The notes beneath the pieces were generated by a model, which did not search any database, had not been told where the DNA came from, and was given only the letters and a program-made list of their open reading frames with translations. A stretch of DNA of 64,000 nt from CAJXWH01 sp964343365. Its GTDB lineage: Bacteria > Pseudomonadota > Gammaproteobacteria > Arenicellales > UBA868. Position numbers and translations under genes: made by a program. The stretch covers positions 1 to 64,000 of the forward strand of contig CAYFJI010000002.1 in assembly GCA_964343365.1 (NCBI GenBank), in the 5' to 3' direction. Shown in pieces: positions 35,091 to 43,823 of this stretch; positions within the stretch are counted from its first letter, which is position 1; every line of letters begins with the position of its first letter.

Positions 35091-36571
35091 GCTTTATAAT
35101 AAATCAGGTCAAGAAAGGCCTCTTTCTAGACTCAGTGATGCTGATGCAGATATCTAGATCAGTATCGAAATTGGCCAGCGTGGAAGAAGCAGCATTAATG
35201 ATGGCAACTCCGGCAAATCAGCAGATACTGCGTGATTCAAATCTACTACAGTTAGGAGATCAAGAGGTCGTTGGTGGCGATCTGATTGTTGCGGTTCGAG
35301 CCAAAGATGAAAGTAGTGCAATTAGAGCGATAGAACAGGCAATTTCATCCCTTTCGGCGCCTGTTACTGCCTCTGTGGGCAGTCAAGCCATACAACCTCG
35401 GACTTTGCGATCCGCATTGAAAGTTAATTCCGGAGCCAATTTAGCTTTGATATCAGTGCCAGGCGATTTTGCTTGCGGTGAAGGAAGAAAGGCTCTGAGA
35501 TCCGGACTAAATGTAATGATTTTTAGCGACAATGTACCGTTAAAAGAAGAGATTGCTATAAAAGAGGAGGCTAGGGAGAAGAGACTGATCGTCATGGGTC
35601 CAGATTGTGGCACAGCATTAATTGGTGGAACCCCGCTGGGTTTTGGTAATCGTGTGCCAACGGGAGCTATTGGCATAATCGGGGCTTCAGGCACTGGGAT
35701 TCAGGAAGTCTCGACTCTTATAGCAAATAAAGGAGCAGGAATATCGCATGCAATAGGCGTTGGTGGAAGAGATTTGTGTGACGAAGTAGGTGGCATTAGC
35801 ACATTAACGGCTATTGATTGGTTGGAGTCGGATCAGATGACGCAACATATTGTTCTTATTTCGAAACCTCCTTCAACTGCGGTCGCAAAAAAAATCATCA
35901 CTCGTTTGGGTAACGCTCCAAAACCTGCGACAGTATGTTTTCTTGGAGCTCAAAATTTCGATATGCCAGCGAACGTTGTTAGTGCACGTACTCTACGTGC
36001 TGTTGCTGCTAGCGCTTTAAATTCTACGGAAGAAATTTTTGGTCAATTTAGACCACCAAAAAATCTTAGATTTTCTGGTAAGTTGATTCGAGGTTTGTTT
36101 TCAGGAGGTTCTCTAGCTGCTGAAGCTCAGATAATCTTGTTGGATCAAGGTTGCACACTACAGTCCAATGTTCCCATTCAAGGTGTAGAGACATTAGTTG
36201 ATGATTCTACCATGCACACATTGCTAGATCTTGGTGCTGATCAGTATACTCGTGGCCGTCCTCACCCAATGATTGATCCGGAGGTGCGAAACGATCTACT
36301 TGTGCAAGCGCTAAGTGATGATGAGATTGGCGTTATATTAATTGATGTGGTAATTGGTTTTGGCGCCAATGAAAATCCTGCTGCCCATGTTGTTCGAGCG
36401 ATTCAACAAAAACCAAATAGAGATACGTTAGTTGTAGCGTCGGTAACTGGAACCGAAAATGATCCCCAGATATTGAGCCATCAAATTGCTATTCTTGAAT
36501 CTGCCGGAGTGCTTGTTGCTCCAAGTAACGCGCATGCAACCGAGGTAGCTTGGGCTTGTGTCTCAACTTGA
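35087..36571 (+). CDS. fdrA: FdrA/AllF, acyl-CoA-synthetase-like transcarbamylase subunit
   Basis: A 494-residue FdrA-family protein related to succinyl-CoA synthetase alpha chains. Domains are an N-terminal FdrA part (about 1-110), a CoA-ligase-like Rossmann core with GIIGASGTGIQEVS (about 203-216) and a C-terminal flavodoxin-like ligase domain. Members act as phosphate-handling subunits; the Escherichia coli protein belongs to the oxalurate-splitting complex. The ATG overlaps the ylbE stop by four bases. All of the core appears intact. Confidence 0.85.
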   Translation: MSFIINQVKKGLFLDSVMLMQISRSVSKLASVEEAALMMATPANQQILRDSNLLQLGDQEVVGGDLIVAVRAKDESSAIRAIEQAISSLSAPVTASVGSQAIQPRTLRSALKVNSGANLALISVPGDFACGEGRKALRSGLNVMIFSDNVPLKEEIAIKEEAREKRLIVMGPDCGTALIGGTPLGFGNRVPTGAIGIIGASGTGIQEVSTLIANKGAGISHAIGVGGRDLCDEVGGISTLTAIDWLESDQMTQHIVLISKPPSTAVAKKIITRLGNAPKPATVCFLGAQNFDMPANVVSARTLRAVAASALNSTEEIFGQFRPPKNLRFSGKLIRGLFSGGSLAAEAQIILLDQGCTLQSNVPIQGVETLVDDSTMHTLLDLGADQYTRGRPHPMIDPEVRNDLLVQALSDDEIGVILIDVVIGFGANENPAAHVVRAIQQKPNRDTLVVASVTGTENDPQILSHQIAILESAGVLVAPSNAHATEVAWACVST

Positions 36572-36608
36572 TTATGACCAGATTTATAAATGCTTTTAAT
36601 TGTTTAGC

Positions 36609-36771
36609 ATGTCAAGTGAGTCCAGCTCTTACCAGAAATATTGGGGATTTCTAAATTCTCCCACAGGCCAGTAAAATTAGGGATTGTTCTGCAGTCTCGA
36701 TAGGCCAACTAGCTCGAAAGGTTATCAATCGTAGTGCTAGTGGGAGAGTATCCAGTAGTTTCCAGAAAAGT
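36609..36771 (+). other. Unresolved 5' end of the ylbF-like gene
   Basis: Protein similarity of the YlbF family continues upstream of the TTG at 36772: the in-frame codons give SIGQLARKVINRSASGRV, a typical family start. That frame is open back to TAA at 36652-36654 but has no ATG, GTG or TTG. The first codon is ATT at 36655 with GGGGA seven bases before it. An ATG at 36609 opens another frame (MSSESSSYQKYWG) that stops at 36672-36674 and would need a +1 shift. Either ATT initiation or a frameshift (real or assembly error) is required. Confidence 0.6.
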
Positions 36772-37557
36772 TTGTACTTAAAGCTTGAAGAAGGTTTTTG
36801 TTGTTTAGTGTCGGGACACTTAAGCGCGGGACCCATCAATGTAGTTTTAACGTCAATTGATCAGTTTAATATTGTAACGCCTGATGCCGATGTTTTTTTT
36901 GTAGATGATGGAATTGTGATTGGAGATCAACTCCGAGTAAAACTAAGTGGTACTCCAGTTTGGAAGCCACAGCCAGTTGATTGGTCGGAAAAAACATTGG
37001 CACAAGGTCTTTTTGATCTTGACATGTTGTGTTTGGGTAGAAATCCGGATCAAGGTTTGTCGCGCCTCGTTTGGCCTAGCGTGTATTCTAGTTTCTTATC
37101 GCCTGAATTAGAAAGAGCACAACCTGTGTTTAATAGTTTGACTGATTGGTTGCGCCAGGCCATGACTGCAAAGTCTTCTTTTTTGCCGCCTAATGAGATT
37201 ATAAATTTGCTAGGTCTCGGTCCAGGTTTGACGCCGTCGGGCGATGATTTTCTTGTCGGTTTCTTGGTCGCTCTTTCGATAATTGATCGACAGGACTTAA
37301 TGTCGGGTATCTGCCAGATAATTCAACCATTAATTAATGAACTTACAGGACCGATTAGCAGTTTACATATTTTGGCAGCTATAGATGGAGAAGCTAGTGA
37401 GGTTTTACATAAAGCGTTAAACTCAATTTTGGTTGGTGGTCGTGATGAAATATCACAATGCATCAATTCAGTTTCCGTTGCGGGACATACATCTGGATGG
37501 GATGCTTTGGCTGGCGCAATTACTGTTTTACGAGAATCAGCGTTTGTTAAATCTTAA
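36772..37557 (+). CDS. ylbF: YlbF/AllH family (DUF2877) oxamate carbamoyltransferase subunit
   Basis: At least 261 residues of a DUF2877 protein, the third subunit of the FdrA-YlbE-YlbF set. The hallmark LLGLGPGLTPSGDDFLVGF is intact. The usual family length is about 270-300, so the first standard start (TTG here) is about 39 codons short, as explained for the upstream segment. Without that N-terminal part the protein may be non-functional. It ends the plus-strand purine operon, convergent with glpK and only 11 bases from it. Confidence 0.8.
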   Translation: MYLKLEEGFCCLVSGHLSAGPINVVLTSIDQFNIVTPDADVFFVDDGIVIGDQLRVKLSGTPVWKPQPVDWSEKTLAQGLFDLDMLCLGRNPDQGLSRLVWPSVYSSFLSPELERAQPVFNSLTDWLRQAMTAKSSFLPPNEIINLLGLGPGLTPSGDDFLVGFLVALSIIDRQDLMSGICQIIQPLINELTGPISSLHILAAIDGEASEVLHKALNSILVGGRDEISQCINSVSVAGHTSGWDALAGAITVLRESAFVKS

Positions 37558-37568
37558 TCGTTCTTGTA

Positions 37569-39059
37569 TCACTCAACGTTGAAAGTCTCAGTACTTTTGA
37601 TAGCTAGGGCCCAATTTTCGAGTAAAGTTTGGCGTTTTTTTGTCGAAATATTAGGTTCGAATATCTTGTCGTTGTCCCAGAGTTTGTCTAGATCCTCGAG
37701 AGAATTGATAATTCCAGCCTGCAAGCTAACTAAAAAAGCTACCCCAAGACCTGTAGTTTCCATGACTTTGGAACGTTCTACTGTCACCCCTGTGACATCG
37801 GCAAGAAACTGAAGCATCCAATCGTTCTTGGACATTCCACCATCTACTCGAAGTGTTTTAATGGCTCCGGCGATATCGATTCTCATAGCATTCAACAAAT
37901 CCGCACTTTGGTATCCGACAGATTCGAGTGCGGCCCGAATCATATCTGCTGGAGTTGTATCCCTGGTTAAGCCATAGATCGCACCACGAGCATTAGGATT
38001 CCAATGAGGCGCGCCAAGGCCGGTAAAACTTGGAACGAACATGATTCGGTCGTCAACTGAGTTCCGAGCATATGCTTCTGTTTCATCCGCAGACTTGATA
38101 AATTGAAGATTATCCCGCATCCACTGGACAGCAGTGCCAGTGTTAAAGATAGAGCCTTCTATGGCATATTGAACATTGCCTCCTATTCTGTAGCTAAGGG
38201 TAGTTAACAATCGATGTTTAGAGCGTAGTATTTTTGTGCCCGTATTTACTAAAACAAATCCCCCAGTACCATAAGTACTTTTCACCATGCCGGGGTTTAT
38301 GCAAGCTTGCCCTATAAGAGCTGCATGTTGATCTCCAGCTACTCCAAGTATCGGTATTGCCTTACCAAGCAACTTAGGGATGGAATATCCATAATCATCA
38401 GCAGAATCTTTCACTTCTGGCAGTATTATGTCGGGTACTCTAAAAATGCCCATCAAATCAGCATCCCATTTCTGCTTATGTATGTTAAATAGTGACGTTC
38501 TTGATGCATTTGTTGCATCTGTGGCATGGAGCTTACCTCCGGTCAATCTCCATAGTAAAAAACTATCAATTGTTCCAGCTGCTAATTCGCCTTTTTCTGC
38601 TCTTTTTCGAGCACCTTCTATATTGTCTAAGAGCCAGCACAATTTTGTGGCAGAGAAGTATGGATCAAGTAAGAGCCCGGTTTTTTCAATAATAAGGTCT
38701 TCAAAATTTTGTGCTCGGAGTTGGGCGCAAATTTGGGCAGTTCTTCGATCTTGCCATACAATAGCATTAGCTAATGGAATACCGGTTTTTCGATCCCACA
38801 GAACTATCGTTTCTCTTTGATTTGTAATCCCAATTCCAGAAACACTGCCGTTACACTGAGCGAGGGCCTCTTGGCAAACTTGGATAGTAGTGTTCCAAAT
38901 TTCCTCGGGGTCATGTTCAACCCATCCATTTTTTGGATAGATTTGCTCGATCTCTTTTTGAGCACTTGATCTAACTGATCCATCCACATCGAAGACGATA
39001 GCTCTAGAACTTGTAGTGCCTTGGTCAATCGATAAAATTAATCTCTTTTCTTTTGTCAT
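37569..39059 (-). CDS. glpK: Glycerol kinase
   Basis: A 496-residue FGGY kinase that phosphorylates glycerol to glycerol 3-phosphate. The phosphate-binding DQGTTSSRAI is at residues 11-20, followed by WVEHDPEEIW, TNQRETIVLWD, the FGGY signature region GDQHAALIGQ and the C-terminal RVDGGMSKNDWMLQF. Length is normal. It is divergent from glpD; no glycerol facilitator gene is adjacent. Confidence 0.95.
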   Translation of the reverse strand: MTKEKRLILSIDQGTTSSRAIVFDVDGSVRSSAQKEIEQIYPKNGWVEHDPEEIWNTTIQVCQEALAQCNGSVSGIGITNQRETIVLWDRKTGIPLANAIVWQDRRTAQICAQLRAQNFEDLIIEKTGLLLDPYFSATKLCWLLDNIEGARKRAEKGELAAGTIDSFLLWRLTGGKLHATDATNASRTSLFNIHKQKWDADLMGIFRVPDIILPEVKDSADDYGYSIPKLLGKAIPILGVAGDQHAALIGQACINPGMVKSTYGTGGFVLVNTGTKILRSKHRLLTTLSYRIGGNVQYAIEGSIFNTGTAVQWMRDNLQFIKSADETEAYARNSVDDRIMFVPSFTGLGAPHWNPNARGAIYGLTRDTTPADMIRAALESVGYQSADLLNAMRIDIAGAIKTLRVDGGMSKNDWMLQFLADVTGVTVERSKVMETTGLGVAFLVSLQAGIINSLEDLDKLWDNDKIFEPNISTKKRQTLLENWALAIKSTETFNVE

Positions 39060-39100
39060 AGTCTCTAATATAGAGCTTGATAGCTGTTTGTAAACGAATT

Positions 39101-39129
39101 TATCATTATTGGGGTTTATCCTAATGATA
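39101..39129. promoter_or_regulatory. Dyad between glpK and glpD, possible operator
   Basis: Arms TATCATTA and TAATGATA are separated by 13 bases in the 118-bp divergent gap. It does not resemble the Escherichia coli GlpR site. Placement suggests shared control of both genes. Confidence 0.4.
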
Positions 39130-39177
39130 GTAATTTCATCAGGCTATAAAATTCTTGGAAATTAAAGAAATTAAGCG

Positions 39178-40779
39178 ATGCGATCGAGATACCTGCAAAT
39201 TAGGCAACTGGAAGAAGCTGATTTAGATGTATTGATAATTGGGGGAGGTATTAATGGAGCTGCTGTAGCTGCTGCAATCGGCACTAGTAAGTATCGGGTC
39301 GCATTGGTCGACAAAGGAGATTTTTCTAGTCAAAGTAGTCAGAGCTCTTCTGCCTTCATTTGGGGTGGGATAAAGTATCTTCAGAGCGGAGAATTTGCCC
39401 TTGTGCGCCAGCTTTGCCGGCAAAGAAATGCTTTGATGAAGGCTTACCCCTCTCTAATTAGTGAAACACGATTTCTACTTCTTTTTAATGAAGAAAATTG
39501 GATTAAGCGCCAATTTGTGTACCTCGCTACATGGTTATATTGGTTTTTAGGTGGAAGGAAAACAGATAAGCCAAGACTACAAAAAAATGAAAAAATTAGT
39601 CAATATGAGCCAGTTATTTCAAGAAAAAATAGATTTACTGGCGTGGAGTACTCAGACGCGACTCTAGTCGATGGAGATGCTAGGTTTGTTTTTAGCCTAA
39701 TAGATAAAGCTGCAAAAAACGGTTCTCTTGCCATTAACTATTTGACCGTTACAGGGTTAAAATTTACTAGGCATAATGATGGTGGTGTTTGGTGTGTAAG
39801 TTTGTTTGACGAAATAAATCAAAAAAAAATCACTATTAATGCGCGAATCGTTGTAAATGCTGCAGGTTCATTCGCAGATAATATTAACCAATTGGGTGGA
39901 GTCAAAACAAAATACCGACATGTTTTTTCCAAAGGAGTTCATTTGGTAGTAAAGCGATTATCAAAATCTAGTCGAGTACTTGCATTTTTTGCAAACGATG
40001 GACGGCCATTCTTCATTATTCCTACGGGAGATGAAAGTAGTATCGGCACTACTGATACACAAGCTCATAGTCAAGACACTTGCGTCGACAAAAAGGATAG
40101 AGAATTTATTTTAGAGAATTTGAATGAGGTTCTTTCTAAATCTTTTCAACTCGGTTTAAGCGACATAATTTCAGAAAGATCCGGCGTCCGACCCTTGGCT
40201 GTGGCGAGGAAAAATAAAGAGCCAAAAGACTTTTTGCGTCTTTCTCGGCGACATTTCATTGAATCGAGTAAGAATTTTCCTATTATTACTATTTTCGGTG
40301 GAAAACTTACGACTTGTTTGGAAGTAGGTAGTGATGTTAGGCGTGAAATATCTTCTATTTTAGATTCTTCAAGTATGTTTTTTCGCGACCATTGGTTTGG
40401 TGAGCCAGATACTAAAACTAGGAGTGAGTTTTTGGATTTAGTGAGAAGTACGATGAACCAAAATAATTTGCCTGAGGGCATGATTGAGCGATTATGGCGT
40501 TACTACGGAGAAGATGCATGCAATATCTTAACTAAAATTAATTCTGAGCCTGATAGCAATATGATTATTTTGAAAGAATTTAATATTACACGTGCTGAAC
40601 TCGAATTTATTCGAGACTATCAGATGGTTATAAAACTTGAGGATTTTATTCGACGGCGAACTCTTTTTGCACTTACTTTTACTAAAAAAGAACTAAGTAA
40701 TATTTCAGGAATGTGGCAAGCCTGCGAAATACTCTTTGGTGATTCAGCAAACGCTCGTTATTATGAATACTTTAGTTGA
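39178..40779 (+). CDS. glpD: Aerobic glycerol-3-phosphate dehydrogenase
   Basis: A 533-residue FAD enzyme of the DAO fold that oxidises glycerol 3-phosphate to dihydroxyacetone phosphate and gives electrons to quinone. The FAD site DVLIIGGGINGAAVA is near residue 17, followed by SSAFIWGGIKYL and the late TIFGGKLTT motif. A C-terminal helical domain is present, so the protein is complete. With divergent glpK it forms a minimal glycerol pathway. Confidence 0.92.
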   Translation: MRSRYLQIRQLEEADLDVLIIGGGINGAAVAAAIGTSKYRVALVDKGDFSSQSSQSSSAFIWGGIKYLQSGEFALVRQLCRQRNALMKAYPSLISETRFLLLFNEENWIKRQFVYLATWLYWFLGGRKTDKPRLQKNEKISQYEPVISRKNRFTGVEYSDATLVDGDARFVFSLIDKAAKNGSLAINYLTVTGLKFTRHNDGGVWCVSLFDEINQKKITINARIVVNAAGSFADNINQLGGVKTKYRHVFSKGVHLVVKRLSKSSRVLAFFANDGRPFFIIPTGDESSIGTTDTQAHSQDTCVDKKDREFILENLNEVLSKSFQLGLSDIISERSGVRPLAVARKNKEPKDFLRLSRRHFIESSKNFPIITIFGGKLTTCLEVGSDVRREISSILDSSSMFFRDHWFGEPDTKTRSEFLDLVRSTMNQNNLPEGMIERLWRYYGEDACNILTKINSEPDSNMIILKEFNITRAELEFIRDYQMVIKLEDFIRRRTLFALTFTKKELSNISGMWQACEILFGDSANARYYEYFS

Positions 40780-40826
40780 ATTTAAAGTTTTAGAAAATTC
40801 TCCCTAAATCTTATAGTTTAATGTTC

Positions 40827-41900
40827 CTAACTGGCACGCCTTGGTTTCTTTTGTCTCGGTGTAAGGCGGGCAGTAACTAGGTATAACAGCAAGACCATAA
40901 GTGCACCCCAAAACAATAGCCAGTCAGGCCAATCAAAGACAGTGCCTAGGATACCGATAATTACTAGTCCGCAATGTATTATAACAAGTAGGGCAAGCGT
41001 CAAATTTTTTCCGAACCCTAAATCTAAAAAGAAATGATGGATATGGCCTCGGTCTGCAATCCAGAGTTTACGACCTTTTATGATTCTTTTGGTCATTACA
41101 CTCACTTCATCTAAGAAGGGTAATCCTATAATCCAAGGCACTGCACTTGGTTTGATCGCAGGTACTCCAAAATTCTCAACAGGCGCACCGCGTTGTGAAA
41201 GTTCGATTAAGAAGTATGCAACTATTAATCCAAGAAACATGCTGCCAGCATCGCCCATATAAACCTGTCTATCTCTACCGACAAAAGAAGGGTGATTGAA
41301 TAGCAAAAAGGTGGCAATAACAGTGATGAAAAGACTAATGAATAAAAAGTGCTCTTGCCCAACTTCATTATTTATTGACAAGAAAAGTAATGCACCAAGT
41401 GATATTATTGTCACTAATGCAGCAAGACCATCATGTCCATCGATCATGTTGAACGCATTAATGATAGCGACAATAGCAATTACAGTGAGCCAGGGAGCGA
41501 ATACATTTAGCCCTTGTGAAGTACCAGTGCCAAATATATCACCTATGAAAAAAACTACTTTATCATCGAGAAAAACGAGCAGAGTCGCTATAACCATCTG
41601 TGTCATAAATTTAGCGCCAGCGGGGATATCTTGATGATCATCAAGTACTCCAACAACTAATAATGCTCCGATGCAGAAGAACAAAATACGGTACGATTCT
41701 AGGCCAATTGGAAAAAGCAGCATTGATAGTGGAAAGGAAATGCCCATGGCTATACCACCGATCAAAGGCACAGAGACATCATGGCGTTTTCGATCATTAG
41801 GTCTATCGACCAAGCCCACTTTCTTTGCGATAGGCGTTAGAAAGTACAACAGTAATCCACAAAGAGCGATGGCTATAAAGTAGGGTAGTATGATTTCCAC
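40827..41900 (-). CDS. wecA: Undecaprenyl-phosphate GlcNAc-1-phosphate transferase, WecA-like
   Basis: A 357-residue membrane transferase of the MraY/WecA family with about eleven helices. Visible are VDRPNDRKRHDVSVPLIGG, the acidic pair in VLDDHQD, NAFNMIDGHDGLA with the catalytic Asp, and the substrate-loop HIHHFF of the polyisoprenyl-phosphate GlcNAc type. It starts O-antigen or enterobacterial-common-antigen-like glycan assembly on the inner membrane. It lies alone, away from the sugar genes near 12-14 kb. Confidence 0.82.
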   Translation of the reverse strand: MEIILPYFIAIALCGLLLYFLTPIAKKVGLVDRPNDRKRHDVSVPLIGGIAMGISFPLSMLLFPIGLESYRILFFCIGALLVVGVLDDHQDIPAGAKFMTQMVIATLLVFLDDKVVFFIGDIFGTGTSQGLNVFAPWLTVIAIVAIINAFNMIDGHDGLAALVTIISLGALLFLSINNEVGQEHFLFISLFITVIATFLLFNHPSFVGRDRQVYMGDAGSMFLGLIVAYFLIELSQRGAPVENFGVPAIKPSAVPWIIGLPFLDEVSVMTKRIIKGRKLWIADRGHIHHFFLDLGFGKNLTLALLVIIHCGLVIIGILGTVFDWPDWLLFWGALMVLLLYLVTARLTPRQKKPRRAS

Positions 41901-41970
41901 GGTATATTTGTTCCTTACAGCCTAATTATCAAAGCAAACGGTAGCAATTGAAAGGGTAGGAGGCCTCTTT

Positions 41971-42660
41971 ATGTCTTATATATTTCCAGCACCAGCACAG
42001 TCAATATTGCCAATTCATGGCTCAAACGCGCTTTTTCCTATTCATCACATCTATTGTGTCGGGCGCAATTATTCCGATCATGCGATAGAAATGGGGCATG
42101 ATCCCAAGCGTGAAAATCCATTCTTTTTTCAGAAAAATGCAGATAATGTAGTCCATTCAGGTGCCGATTTTTTTTATCCTAGCAAATCGTCTGAAGTACA
42201 TCATGAGGTAGAGTTAGTTGTAGCTTTGGAACGTGGGGGCGTGAATATTGATTCTTTTGATACTGCTATGGATTCAATTTATGGATATGCGGTTGGTATA
42301 GATATGACACGACGCGACTTACAAAGTGAACTCAAGAAAAGTGGAAGGCCTTGGGAAATTAGTAAAGCCTTTGATAATTCTGCACCATGTTCTGAAATTT
42401 ATCCAGTTAAAGAGATCGGTCATCCAGAAAGAGGGTATATTCGGCTTTATAAAAATGGTGTAGTTTGCCAAAACGGTGATCTATCTGAGATGATTTGGAA
42501 GATTCCGGAGATAATAATCTGTTTGTCAGAGTTTTTTTCGTTATCGGCAGGAGATTTAATTTTTACTGGGACTCCAGCAGGAGTAGGCCCGGTCTGCCAA
42601 GGAGATATACTTTTCAGTGAAATTAAAGGAGTAGGAAGTTTTGAAGTATCGGTGATATGA
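41971..42660 (+). CDS. Fumarylacetoacetate hydrolase family protein
   Basis: A 229-residue FAH-superfamily hydrolase or decarboxylase. The metal-binding motif region HHEVELVVALERGG and the GVDxTRRDLQ-like GIDMTRRDLQSELK are present, with LIFTGTPAGVGPV near the end. Size and layout fit fumarylpyruvate hydrolase (NagK) type enzymes in aromatic degradation, but the family covers many 2-keto acids. An AGGAGG ribosome binding site precedes the ATG. No other aromatic genes are adjacent, so the substrate is open. Confidence 0.78.
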   Translation: MSYIFPAPAQSILPIHGSNALFPIHHIYCVGRNYSDHAIEMGHDPKRENPFFFQKNADNVVHSGADFFYPSKSSEVHHEVELVVALERGGVNIDSFDTAMDSIYGYAVGIDMTRRDLQSELKKSGRPWEISKAFDNSAPCSEIYPVKEIGHPERGYIRLYKNGVVCQNGDLSEMIWKIPEIIICLSEFFSLSAGDLIFTGTPAGVGPVCQGDILFSEIKGVGSFEVSVI

Positions 42661-42791
42661 ATCCTAAGCATTAAACTCAGCTTGTGAAAACAAACTTGTA
42701 TATGAAGGCTTTATGAAGGAGAATTTTCCTAAATATAAAACCAATCTATTGAAGCGGAACGGTTTTCGTTGACAAACCATTGAGCTAAATT

Positions 42792-43823
42792 ATGAACTAT
42801 ATGTATAGACAAATAGAGCTAAGGAAACGGTATCCTCTTCAAATAAGCAGAGGATTGATTTCTGGTTCAACTAATCTTTACGTCCTGATCGATCGGGAAG
42901 GTTTTGTGGGAATAGGAGAGGCTGCGCCCGGATCGGGAGCCGAGACAGCGGAGATTTGCGAGCGACAGTTACAAAATTTCTTGGACGGTCAAGACATAAT
43001 TTTAAGTCCTGTTGAGGCATGGGAAGAAGCTCGTTTATCTGGAGTAGCCATGTGTGCCTGGGCTGCTGTGGATGTAGCTATTTGGGACTTACTTGCTCAA
43101 CAAAGTAAACGACCTCTCTTTCAACTTCTAGGATTACCTCAGCGTTCAGTTCCAACATCTATTACTATTGGTATTATTAGTCCGGAATTGGTGCGAGAGC
43201 GTATTTCAGAAATATTAAATCGTACAAATGCAAAAAATCTGAAAATTAAGTTGGGCAATCCTGAGGGAATAGAGGTGGATAAAGCGATGTACGTTGAGGT
43301 CCAGAGAGCTATTGAAAATTTTGATGTTTCTCTTCGTGTTGATGCTAATGGTGGATGGTCCCTTTCCAATGCCATCAATATGATTAAGTGGTTAGCAGAT
43401 CGAGAATGTGAATATGTTGAGCAACCCTTGAAACCTGAAGATGATGATCAATTGCCAAATCTTTACAGGAATAGGGCGTTACCAATTTTCGTTGATGAAT
43501 CTTGTAATTTCTCATCAGATGTTGCGAAACTCGCTGAATGCGTTGATGGAGTGAATGTGAAATTAATGAAGTGTGGTGGCATTACTGAGGCAGTTCGTAT
43601 TGTTTCTACTGCTCGCGCACATGGGCTGCAAACTATGATTGGTTGCATGGGAGAATCATCGATTGCGATTGCTGCTGGAGCATCAATAGGGTCTTTATTT
43701 GATCATATTGATCTAGATTCGCATCTTAATTTAGATCCTGATCCTGCTGATGGTTTGTCATTAATTAATGGTGTAGTTTCGGTATCGGGTAAATTTGGTC
43801 ATGGAGCAAATTTAGTATGTTAA
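42792..43823 (+). CDS. dgcA: N-acetyl-D-glutamate racemase-type enolase superfamily enzyme (DgcA)
   Basis: A 343-residue enolase-superfamily protein of the dipeptide-epimerase branch. The acid-base lysine motif is KIKLG near residue 153, metal ligands lie in RVDANGGW, EYVEQPL and FVDESCN, and the second lysine is in VNVKLMKCGG. Neighbouring DgcN, sharing a seven-base overlap, identifies the pair as the D-glutamate pathway reported for marine proteobacteria: here N-acetyl-D-glutamate would become N-acetyl-L-glutamate. L-Ala-D/L-Glu epimerase is the alternative. Confidence 0.78.
   Translation: MNYMYRQIELRKRYPLQISRGLISGSTNLYVLIDREGFVGIGEAAPGSGAETAEICERQLQNFLDGQDIILSPVEAWEEARLSGVAMCAWAAVDVAIWDLLAQQSKRPLFQLLGLPQRSVPTSITIGIISPELVRERISEILNRTNAKNLKIKLGNPEGIEVDKAMYVEVQRAIENFDVSLRVDANGGWSLSNAINMIKWLADRECEYVEQPLKPEDDDQLPNLYRNRALPIFVDESCNFSSDVAKLAECVDGVNVKLMKCGGITEAVRIVSTARAHGLQTMIGCMGESSIAIAAGASIGSLFDHIDLDSHLNLDPDPADGLSLINGVVSVSGKFGHGANLVC

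Noticed and set aside
42769..42774. TTGACA as the -35 of dgcA
   Set aside because: A matching -10 would fall on or after the start codon, so it cannot drive the gene as annotated.
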